This document shows, piece by piece, positions 40,451-47,102 of a DNA stretch of 64,000 nucleotides; position 1 is the first letter of the stretch; every line of letters starts with the position of its first letter. This DNA is from Pseudomonas sp. CHM02 (lineage in GTDB: Bacteria; Pseudomonadota; Gammaproteobacteria; Pseudomonadales; Pseudomonadaceae). Position numbers and translations under genes: made by a program. The stretch is from NCBI RefSeq assembly GCF_000612585.1, contig NZ_JFCA01000022.1:1-64000 (forward strand), written 5' to 3'. The notes under the pieces were generated by a model. It did no database searches and was not told where the DNA came from. It saw only the letters and a list, made by a program, of their open reading frames with translations.

Positions 40451-41260
40451 ATGGAAGCCAAAGCAATTCAGTTGATTCAAGACACCGCCCTCCTGGCTCA
40501 CGCCAAATCGCTGGGCACCTTCACACCGGTGCTGGCCCTGCCGACTGACGTCAAGCTGCACAGCATCGAGAAGTTTCAGGAACTGCGCAGCCGCTTCCGT
40601 GGCGCGCTGGCTACCCACTCGCTGAAAGACTTTGCTGATTACGTAGTCGCGGCGAAAGGCCCCGCCGCTGTTGGTTTTGTGGACGGCGACGCAATGGCCT
40701 GCACTGTCTACTTCAACCTCGGTGACACCGAATCCCCAGGTCACGGGGACTACAACGCAACGCTTACCCTCAAGAAAACCGCTGCCTTCGTGGCGCTGGA
40801 ACAGGCCGCTCAGCGTCAGCACGCCCAGAAGGATCTCAGCGACTGGATTGAGGACTGGGCACCGAACCTTAAAGCACTGGATGCTGAAGACAACCCGATT
40901 GACTTGCGCAAAGCGGCCGGCGCGATCCGCTCAATCAGCATTGAGCAAGCACGTAAGAGCGAGCACGTCGTCGGCGACCTGAGCACGTCCCGTTCGGCGA
41001 TGGACCAGATCGAAGCCAAGTCGTCCGAAGGTCTGCCTGCTGAATTCCTGTTTACCGCAGCCCCATACGAAGGGCTGACCGTCCGCACCGTCCGACTGCG
41101 CGTTGCAGTACTGACCGGCGGCGACAAGCCAGCGTTGCGCCTTCGCTGGATCGGTGAAGCACAACTACGTGAAGTCCTGGCCCAAGAGTTCAAGCAAGTC
41201 GTTCAACAAGAAGTCGGCGGCTCGGCCACCCTGACCATCGGCACCTTCAATCTGGGTTAA
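40451..41260 (+). CDS. DUF2303 family protein
   Basis: The 269-aa product has the family pattern: AIQLIQDTALLAHAKSLGTFTPVLALP, VHSIEKFQELRSRFRGALATHSLKDFADYV, FVDGDAMACTVYFNLGD and a C-terminal TVRTVRLRVAVLTGGDKPALRLRWIGE. DUF2303 proteins are found in phage recombination or replication regions; no biochemical role is known to me. It is the longest early protein before the methyltransferase. Confidence 0.88.
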   Translation: MEAKAIQLIQDTALLAHAKSLGTFTPVLALPTDVKLHSIEKFQELRSRFRGALATHSLKDFADYVVAAKGPAAVGFVDGDAMACTVYFNLGDTESPGHGDYNATLTLKKTAAFVALEQAAQRQHAQKDLSDWIEDWAPNLKALDAEDNPIDLRKAAGAIRSISIEQARKSEHVVGDLSTSRSAMDQIEAKSSEGLPAEFLFTAAPYEGLTVRTVRLRVAVLTGGDKPALRLRWIGEAQLREVLAQEFKQVVQQEVGGSATLTIGTFNLG

Positions 41261-41333
41261 CAACCTGCAACACCCCGCTGCCGTCCTCTCACCAAAACTG
41301 TCCGGCGGCGGGCTCTAACGAGGCATACAGCAC

Positions 41334-41684
41334 ATGCAAATCGAAACCTACATCATCGCAATCGGCTTGTTGATCGGCTGGATTGCAACCGCCTTCTTCC
41401 TGATTAAAGCCAGCAAGAAAGCATACAACCGAGGCCTTTATAACGGCCTTCATGCTGCACGCCAGCAAAAGACTAACGCCACGACCTGCACCATCGAAGA
41501 CCACGAATTGCTGACCAAGATCACCACATCGCTAGCGCTTGCCGTGGAAACCTGGCAGGCGTTCCCAGGCACAGAGATCATGGTCGCCAAAGTGAACAAA
41601 CAGCGCCGCCAGCTAACCGCCTTTGCCGCGAAGATGTGGCTGGCAGCCTACCCCGCGCCAATCAACGCGGAGGATGCGGCATGA
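41334..41684 (+). CDS. Membrane-anchored phage protein, 116 aa
   Basis: The product begins with one transmembrane helix (YIIAIGLLIGWIATAFFLI), then a basic KASKKAYNRGLYNGLHAARQQK segment that would be cytoplasmic, and a helical C-terminus (LLTKITTSLALAVETWQAFPGTE). No family is recognised. It overlaps the HD phosphohydrolase gene by 4 bp. Confidence 0.62.
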   Translation: MQIETYIIAIGLLIGWIATAFFLIKASKKAYNRGLYNGLHAARQQKTNATTCTIEDHELLTKITTSLALAVETWQAFPGTEIMVAKVNKQRRQLTAFAAKMWLAAYPAPINAEDAA

Positions 41685-42226
41685 CTTGGATCATCACCCA
41701 AAGCGGCCAGCAGTTCGACCTGCTGCGTCCAACCGCAGCCATGATCAAGCCGGTGGATATTGCTCACGCGCTATCACGCCTGTGCCGTTTCAATGGCCAC
41801 ACCCGTGCGCACTACAGCGTGGCCCAGCACAGCCTGATCGTTGCCAGCCTGGTACCCGCTGAGCACCAGCTGGTAGCCCTGCTGCACGACGCGACCGAAG
41901 CCTACATCGGCGACATGACCCGCCCGCTCAAAGCGGTATTGCCCGAGTACCAGGTTGTCGAAAACAACATTTGGCTAGCGGTGTGCACCCGATTCAGCAT
42001 CCTGCCGGACCTCCCGGCCTGCGTTAAACAAGCCGACATGGTGGCCCTGGCTACTGAACGTCGCGACCTCATGCCCTACCACCTGGAAGAATGGGAATGC
42101 CTACGCGGCGTGCAGCCTATGACGGACGTCATCGTCCCACTTCCTGCGGACTACGCCTCAATGGCGTTCTTCACTCAGTTAATGAACCTGATGCAGAGCG
42201 ATCATCGGCGGAGGTTGTCGGCATGA
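41681..42226 (+). CDS. HD-domain phosphohydrolase (YfbR-like)
   Basis: The 181-aa product has the HD signature: RFNGHTRAHYSVAQHSLIVASL (first His), ALLHDATEAYIGDMTRPLK (His-Asp pair) and a later QADMVALATERRDL (final Asp). It resembles phage YfbR/5'-deoxynucleotidase-like enzymes, which hydrolyse dNMPs or modified nucleotides. Its place directly before a DNA methyltransferase suggests nucleotide pool management for modified DNA, an inference. Confidence 0.88.
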   Translation: MTWIITQSGQQFDLLRPTAAMIKPVDIAHALSRLCRFNGHTRAHYSVAQHSLIVASLVPAEHQLVALLHDATEAYIGDMTRPLKAVLPEYQVVENNIWLAVCTRFSILPDLPACVKQADMVALATERRDLMPYHLEEWECLRGVQPMTDVIVPLPADYASMAFFTQLMNLMQSDHRRRLSA

Positions 42227-44304
42227 GCGCACTGAAGAAACAGCCGTTCGACTTCAAAACCCAATACGGACTTGGCTTCAACCCTCAGGACGATGAGATC
42301 GTTGTCGACTTCTTCTGTGGCGGCGGCGGCGCTGGGACTGGCCTGGAAATGGGCCTGGGCCGCACCGTGACCGTGGCGAAGAACCACAGCCCGCAAGCGA
42401 TCAGCATGCACACCGTGAACCACCCAGGCGCGAAGCACTTCACCACCGACGTATTCGAGGGTGACCCGGACACCGAGTGCGACGGCAAGGCCGTGGGCTG
42501 GTTCCACATGTCGCCGGACTGCACGCACCACTCCCAGGCCGCCGGCGGCCAGCCGCGCAAGCGCGAGATCCGCAACCTGTCGTGGATCGGCCTCAAGTGG
42601 GGCGGCAAGAAGCGGCCCCGGGTGATCAGCCTGGAGAACGTGAAGCAGATCTTGCAATGGGGCCGGCTGATTGCAAAGCGCGACAAGGCCACCGGCCGGG
42701 TGGTGACCCTGGACCAGGTGCCGCACCCGACCAAGAAAGGGAAAACCACCAACCGGGTGGCAGCGCCTGGCGAACAGGTGCCGGTTTCCAACCAGTTCCT
42801 GGTGCCTGACCCGAAACACCGCGGCCGCACCTGGCGCCGTTTCGTGGCTCTGCTGGAAGGCATGGGCTATGTGGTGGAGTGGAAGGTGATCAAGGCGTGC
42901 GACTTTGGCGCACCGACCAGCCGGGAGCGCCTGTTCATGATTGCGCGGTGCGATGGCCGCCCGGTGGTGTGGCCGGAGCCGACCCACGCGAAGAACCCGG
43001 CCAAGGGCCAACAGAAGTGGAAGACCGCTGCCGACTGCATCGACTTCACAGACCTGGGCAAAAGCATCTTCGGCCGCAAGAAGGACCTGGCCGACGCCAC
43101 CCTGCGCCGTGTCGCCAAGGGCATGAAGAAATTCGTCATCGACAACCCGGCACCGTTCATTGTCCCGATTGCGAACTGGTCGGGTGAGTCGGTGCAATCC
43201 GCCGGCGAGCCTCTGCGCACGATCACGTCCTACCCCAAGGGCGGCGCCTTCTCTGTGGTCAGCCCGGTGATCGCGCCGGCAACGCACCAGGGCAGCGTCC
43301 GCATCAATGACCCGCTCGAGCCACTGCCGACGGTGACCTGCGCGAATCGCGGCGAGCTGACGTTGATCAGCCCGTTGATGGTAGGGGCCGGCGGGCCAGT
43401 GTACGCCGGTCACCCAGTATCAGCCGACCAACCAATCGGAACGCTCATGACCCGCAGTCACCGCGCGGTTACATCAGCCTGCATCGTCCAAGCGGGACAC
43501 GGCGAGGGTTCCGGCGTGACCAAGCGCCGCTCCCATGGGGTGAACGACATTTGCGGCCCAGTGGGCACCGTCACTGCCAGCGGCGGTGGCCAGTCCGTCA
43601 GCGCCGCAGTGATGATCCAGGCCAACGGCGGATTCAACACCGTGCACGCCAAGGACATCCGCGACCCTATGACCACGGTGACCAACACCGGCAGCCAGCA
43701 GCAGTTGGCCACGGCGCACCTGGTGCACATGCGCGGCAACTGCGATGCGCGGGACGCGAATGACCCGCTGCACACCATCAGCGCCGGCGGCCAGCACCAC
43801 GGCCTGGTCAGCGCTTTCATGGAGCGGGCGTTTGGGGGAAGCGTGGGCCAGGGCCTGGAAGAGCCGGCGCCGACCATTACTGCCGGTGGTGGCGGCAAGA
43901 GCACGCTGGTGTCTCTCACCCTGTCGCCAGAACACGAAGCGGGCGCTCTGCGCGTTGCCGCCTTCCTGATCAGCTACTACGGTACCGAGAACACCAGCGC
44001 CTGCAACGCACCGGCGCCCACTATTACCACCAAGGACCGCCTGGCCCTGGTCACGGTGATGGTTCAAGGCACCCCCTACGTGATCGTAGATATCTGCCTG
44101 CGGATGCTCAAGCCAGCGGAGCTGTACAAGGCCCAGGGTTTCCCGGCTGACTACCACATCACGCATGGCGCCGATGGCAAGCCCTTCACCGTCACCCAGC
44201 AGGTGCACATGTGCGGTAACAGCGTCAGTCCGCCACCGATGGCAGCACTGGCCCGCGCTAATGACCCGTGGGAACTCACCCTGCAACAGCGGGAGGCAGC
44301 ATGA
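42223..44304 (+). CDS. C5-cytosine DNA methyltransferase with repeat-rich target domain
   Basis: The 693-aa product has the SAM motif VVDFFCGGGGAGTGLEMG (about 27-44), a catalytic Cys100 in MSPDCTHHSQAAGG (SPDC replaces the usual PPC, a known phage-MTase variant as I recall), and ENV at 138-140. A C-terminal motif reads VHMCGNSVSPPP. Between about 325 and 620 lies a repetitive region with DPLxTIT/PxPTVT units. The protein is unusually long (typical 350-450 aa). It overlaps the HD gene by ATGA. It probably protects phage DNA. Confidence 0.88.
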   Translation: MSALKKQPFDFKTQYGLGFNPQDDEIVVDFFCGGGGAGTGLEMGLGRTVTVAKNHSPQAISMHTVNHPGAKHFTTDVFEGDPDTECDGKAVGWFHMSPDCTHHSQAAGGQPRKREIRNLSWIGLKWGGKKRPRVISLENVKQILQWGRLIAKRDKATGRVVTLDQVPHPTKKGKTTNRVAAPGEQVPVSNQFLVPDPKHRGRTWRRFVALLEGMGYVVEWKVIKACDFGAPTSRERLFMIARCDGRPVVWPEPTHAKNPAKGQQKWKTAADCIDFTDLGKSIFGRKKDLADATLRRVAKGMKKFVIDNPAPFIVPIANWSGESVQSAGEPLRTITSYPKGGAFSVVSPVIAPATHQGSVRINDPLEPLPTVTCANRGELTLISPLMVGAGGPVYAGHPVSADQPIGTLMTRSHRAVTSACIVQAGHGEGSGVTKRRSHGVNDICGPVGTVTASGGGQSVSAAVMIQANGGFNTVHAKDIRDPMTTVTNTGSQQQLATAHLVHMRGNCDARDANDPLHTISAGGQHHGLVSAFMERAFGGSVGQGLEEPAPTITAGGGGKSTLVSLTLSPEHEAGALRVAAFLISYYGTENTSACNAPAPTITTKDRLALVTVMVQGTPYVIVDICLRMLKPAELYKAQGFPADYHITHGADGKPFTVTQQVHMCGNSVSPPPMAALARANDPWELTLQQREAA

Positions 44305-44540
44305 TGGAATTCCAAAGCGAGACCCTGGCCGACGAAGAGCTGGCAACAATCACCGGCTATCAGATCCCGTCCAAGCAGATCCAGTGGTTGATTGATAACC
44401 ACTGGGAGCATGTTCTAACCGGCGCCCGGCGCCCGATCGTGGGCCGGGTGTACGCCCGAATGAAACTTGCAGGCGTCACGCCTTCCGCCGTGAACCCAGC
44501 GGCAGAAACCTGGACGCTCGACCTGGCGAACGTGAGCTGA
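44301..44540 (+). CDS. DUF4224-family protein
   Basis: The 79-aa product has the DUF4224 pattern ETLADEELATITGYQIPSKQIQWLIDNHWEHVLTGARRPIVGRVY. Such proteins lie directly before the phage integrase gene, here with a 2-bp gap, and may be excisionase-like. Start ATG at 44301 (or 44304) overlaps the methyltransferase stop. Confidence 0.85.
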   Translation: MMEFQSETLADEELATITGYQIPSKQIQWLIDNHWEHVLTGARRPIVGRVYARMKLAGVTPSAVNPAAETWTLDLANVS

Positions 44541-44542
44541 CC

Positions 44543-45607
44543 ATGCGCCAGAAATCGATAGCCAACCGAGACCTCCCTCCGCGAATGATCCGGCGATGCC
44601 ACAAGCGTAAGAGTGGAAAGACGTGGATTGGGTACTACTACAACGGCAGGGATGCTGAGGGTAAACGCAAAGAGATTCCGCTTGGTGGCGACCTCGACCA
44701 GGCCAAAGTGGAATGGGCCAGACTGGAGCGGCGAGCACCACCAAAGCCCAGCCATCTGCTGGGCTCTTTGTTCGACAGGTATGCGAAAGAAATCATCCCA
44801 ACCAAAGGGCTGCGCACCCAGTCCGACAACATGAAGGAACTGAAACAGCTCAGGAAAGCGTTTGAGAAAGCCCCTATTGATTCGATAACGCCCCAGGTTG
44901 TAGCGCAATACCGGGACGCCAGGACTGCAAAGGTCAGGGCGAATCGGGAAATCGCGCTGCTGTCGCACATGTTCACGATCGCCCGCGAGTGGGGCCTGAC
45001 CAACAACGCTAACCCTTGCTTCGGCGTACGCCGCAACAAGGAGACCCCACGGGACTATTACGCCGGCGATATCGTTTGGAATGCCGTGTACGACGCAGCC
45101 GTGCAGGAACTCAAGGATGCCATGGACCTCGCCTACTTGACTGGTCAGCGCCCGGCCGACGTGTTGAAAGTGGCCACCACGGATTTAAACGACGAGTTCC
45201 TGCTGGTGAAACAAGGCAAGACCGCGAAGAAACTTCGCCTACGACTGGAGGATGAAGGTGTGCAGTCAGGACTGAGCGCCTTTATCAATGACCTACAGGA
45301 ACGTAGGGCCCTCAGCGGCATAAAAACATCGAGGCTGATTACCAATACATCCGGACTTCGGATGAGCCAGCAGATGCTGCGCAATCGTTGGGACGAAGCC
45401 CGGGAGAAAGCGGCCATCAAAGCTGGCACCGATGGTGACTCTGACCTGGCAGTGCTGATACGCCAATTCCAGTTTAAAGACATTCGCCCAAAAGCGGCCA
45501 GCGAGATTGAACTAACACACGCCAGCCGCCTGCTTGGCCACACTACGGAAGAGATGACCAAAAAGGTCTATCGACGTATTGGGGAAATCGTTAAACCAAC
45601 GAAATGA
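44543..45607 (+). CDS. Tyrosine-recombinase integrase
   Basis: The 354-aa product has an arm-binding N-terminus, a core-binding domain (about 70-160: LFDRYAKEIIPTKGLRTQSDNMKEL), and the catalytic domain: Arg203 in TGQRPADVL, KDIR at 312-315 (Lys where many have His), His333 in LLGHT and the nucleophile Tyr343 in KKVYRR. It would recombine attP with the tRNA-Cys site. It is rightward, 1.2 kb from attR, the end of the early operon. Confidence 0.95.
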   Translation: MRQKSIANRDLPPRMIRRCHKRKSGKTWIGYYYNGRDAEGKRKEIPLGGDLDQAKVEWARLERRAPPKPSHLLGSLFDRYAKEIIPTKGLRTQSDNMKELKQLRKAFEKAPIDSITPQVVAQYRDARTAKVRANREIALLSHMFTIAREWGLTNNANPCFGVRRNKETPRDYYAGDIVWNAVYDAAVQELKDAMDLAYLTGQRPADVLKVATTDLNDEFLLVKQGKTAKKLRLRLEDEGVQSGLSAFINDLQERRALSGIKTSRLITNTSGLRMSQQMLRNRWDEAREKAAIKAGTDGDSDLAVLIRQFQFKDIRPKAASEIELTHASRLLGHTTEEMTKKVYRRIGEIVKPTK

Positions 45608-45626
45608 TTTTCGTCTGAATAACGGC

Positions 45627-46544
45627 TCACATCCCAAAGAACTTTGTCAACGCAGAGGTCAGCACGCCAGCTCCAACCTGGGCAGGAATTTCCCACGCCG
45701 GAGTGCCGGCTTTAGAAATCATGCCGGCAAGCCAAGTGCGTACACCAGGACCAAAATTATTGCTGTCCGATTCAGCATTGAGGTCATCGTCATTGATGGC
45801 AACCTGTAGCTCTGCCACGTCAGCCTCTGCAACCTTGTTTCTTCTTAGCTCACGAATCAAAGCCGGCAAATCATTTACACCAACCGTTGACTGATTATGT
45901 GATGCTTGATTCCCCTCACCGATAGCCAGACTTATATTAGCCCCGTCACCAAAAACAGCACCCTTGAACATCTCGCTTAACCCTTCAACTTTGGGCATGA
46001 TCTTGGGATCGGCGCCCGCCGCCTTCTCTGGTATTACGTGTTCAAGATTTAAAAGAAAGTCGAGCAATCGCGATCTTGCTTCATTCAGTATCTGCTCAAA
46101 AAAACCAGCCGGAGGTTTTCCCCAGGCGCTTGAAATTGCATATGATTTATCGATCCCTTGCCGTAAATATGGATACAACCGGTGATCGATATTGACTGCT
46201 AGATCATCGGCTTTTTTGGAAAATTCTTCAATTACGGCAATGCTTTGGTTGTGCCTATAAACCAGAAACTTTTCAACCATATCTTCAGGCATGTCACCAA
46301 CAGGCAACTTAAAATTTTTGTAATACCTGGCTCCGTTCTCAAGATTGCCGTACGGAGTTAAATTCGAGATACGATATTTTGGAAGTTCATCGTTATCTCC
46401 ATACCCCTGTATTTCACTCTTCACCCACTTCGCGAAGTCATCATTCTGCAGCCTATGCGCGATCACTTGAGCTTTAAAAAAAGCATTTGCCAGCGGCTGG
46501 CTTGCATCACTCAGAATTTCTATCGCTTCATCTATAAGCTTCAT
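45627..46544 (-). CDS. AbiTii-like abortive-infection protein
   Basis: The 305-aa product begins with the AbiTii pattern: MKLIDEAIEILSDASQPLANAFFKAQVIAHRLQNDDFAKWVKSEIQGYGDNDELPKYR. A middle Gly/Asn/Ser-rich strand region (GDGANISLAIGEGNQ) is followed by VNDLPALIRELRRNKVAEADVAELQ, then a hydrophobic/amphipathic tail (GPGVRTWLAGMISKAG, PAQVGAGVLTSALTKFFGM). AbiTii is the toxin-like domain of AbiT abortive infection. It is convergent to the integrase, AT-richer than neighbours, and sits in the cargo position between int and attR. ATG at 46544 has GAGGG five bases upstream. Confidence 0.82.
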   Translation of the reverse strand: MKLIDEAIEILSDASQPLANAFFKAQVIAHRLQNDDFAKWVKSEIQGYGDNDELPKYRISNLTPYGNLENGARYYKNFKLPVGDMPEDMVEKFLVYRHNQSIAVIEEFSKKADDLAVNIDHRLYPYLRQGIDKSYAISSAWGKPPAGFFEQILNEARSRLLDFLLNLEHVIPEKAAGADPKIMPKVEGLSEMFKGAVFGDGANISLAIGEGNQASHNQSTVGVNDLPALIRELRRNKVAEADVAELQVAINDDDLNAESDSNNFGPGVRTWLAGMISKAGTPAWEIPAQVGAGVLTSALTKFFGM

Positions 46545-46723
46545 TGAGTCCCTCAAACATTCGTGGTTGCAGCTCTATCAGCTGTATGTCTCACGACATC
46601 CCTGGTGACATCATGCGAGCCATCACGCACTCAAATCAAGTAGCGAATTTGCAGGTCTCACCGCGCTCACAACCAGAAATCCCGCCGAGCTGAGTGTTCG
46701 TGGATTTGAAGAAATCAGAGCGT

Positions 46724-46756
46724 AGTTGCGGAACGAATGGCAAAAGTTGCGGAACG
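46724..46756. repeat. Two 12-bp direct repeats near attR, possible integrase arm sites
   Basis: AGTTGCGGAACG occurs at 46724-46735 and 46745-46756, 21 bp apart (two helical turns), 56 bp from the att core. Arm-type integrase sites have this form. A weaker TTGCGGAA word lies on the left side at about 9444. The rest of 46545-46771 holds no gene. Confidence 0.5.
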
Positions 46757-46774
46757 GTTCTTAAATCGCAGGCA

Positions 46775-46810
46775 ATAAAAAACCCCGTAGACCATTGATC
46801 TACGGGGCTT
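46775..46810 (-). terminator. Phage-borne terminator of the restored tRNA-Cys
   Basis: The stem CCCCGTAGA/TCTACGGGG (46783-46791 with 46799-46807) is followed on the minus strand by a T-run. It differs from the left-end terminator only in loop and flanking bases, so the phage carries its own diverged copy of tRNA 3' end plus terminator. Confidence 0.82.
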
Positions 46811-46811
46811 T

Positions 46812-46863
46812 AAGAGTGGAGGCCGAGGTCGGAATCGAACCGGCGTAGGCGGATTTGCAATCC
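46812..46863. repeat. attR: 52-bp attachment core
   Basis: These 52 bp are identical to attL at 9288-9339. They cover the tRNA-Cys 3' part from within the anticodon stem to 5 bp past the CCA. The tRNA 5' part (46864-46890) is host, and the 3' part is phage-derived, so integration kept the tRNA intact. Confidence 0.93.
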
Positions 46864-46890
46864 GCTGCATAACCATTTTGCTACTCGGCC
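46817..46890 (-). tRNA. tRNA-Cys (GCA)
   Basis: The 74-nt cloverleaf has the 7-bp acceptor GGCCGAG/CTCGGCC, anticodon loop TTGCAAA with anticodon GCA, T-loop GGTTCGATTCC and an encoded CCA. It is the integration target; its 3' two-thirds lies in the att core. Confidence 0.97.
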
Positions 46891-47102
46891 TCAAACGATC
46901 AATGTCCCAGCTGCTGACACTCATCGCATAAAAACTTGAGCGGGCTGTACAACCCTGCCTCTACTCTAACCTACTGAATACATTGAAGTTTTTAATGCTT
47001 CGTTGCGTTCGATGGGCGCCATTATGTACGTATTTACGTATGCGTGCAACCCCTTGATTTCAAAAATATTTCGTACTGGCATCAAGGGGTTGCGCGCCTG
47101 CC

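Larger units (their letters stand above)
9288..46863. mobile_element. Intact temperate contractile-tailed prophage in tRNA-Cys
   Basis: The element is bounded by the 52-bp att repeats and runs from an integrase-proximal right end to a lysis/tail-proximal left end, about 37.5 kb. It holds terminase, portal, protease, capsid, connectors, sheath, tube, tape measure, baseplate, fibre, holins, endolysin, spanins, repressor, replication gene and integrase, all with open frames. The head is HK97-like and the tail Mu-like, so it is a mosaic myovirus. No transposase is present. It appears inducible by gene content; viability is not shown. Confidence 0.95.

Noticed and set aside
9288..46863. Mu-like transposable phage
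   Set aside because: The tail and baseplate genes are Mu-like, but there is no transposase A/B pair or target duplication; a tyrosine integrase and tRNA att sites show site-specific integration.
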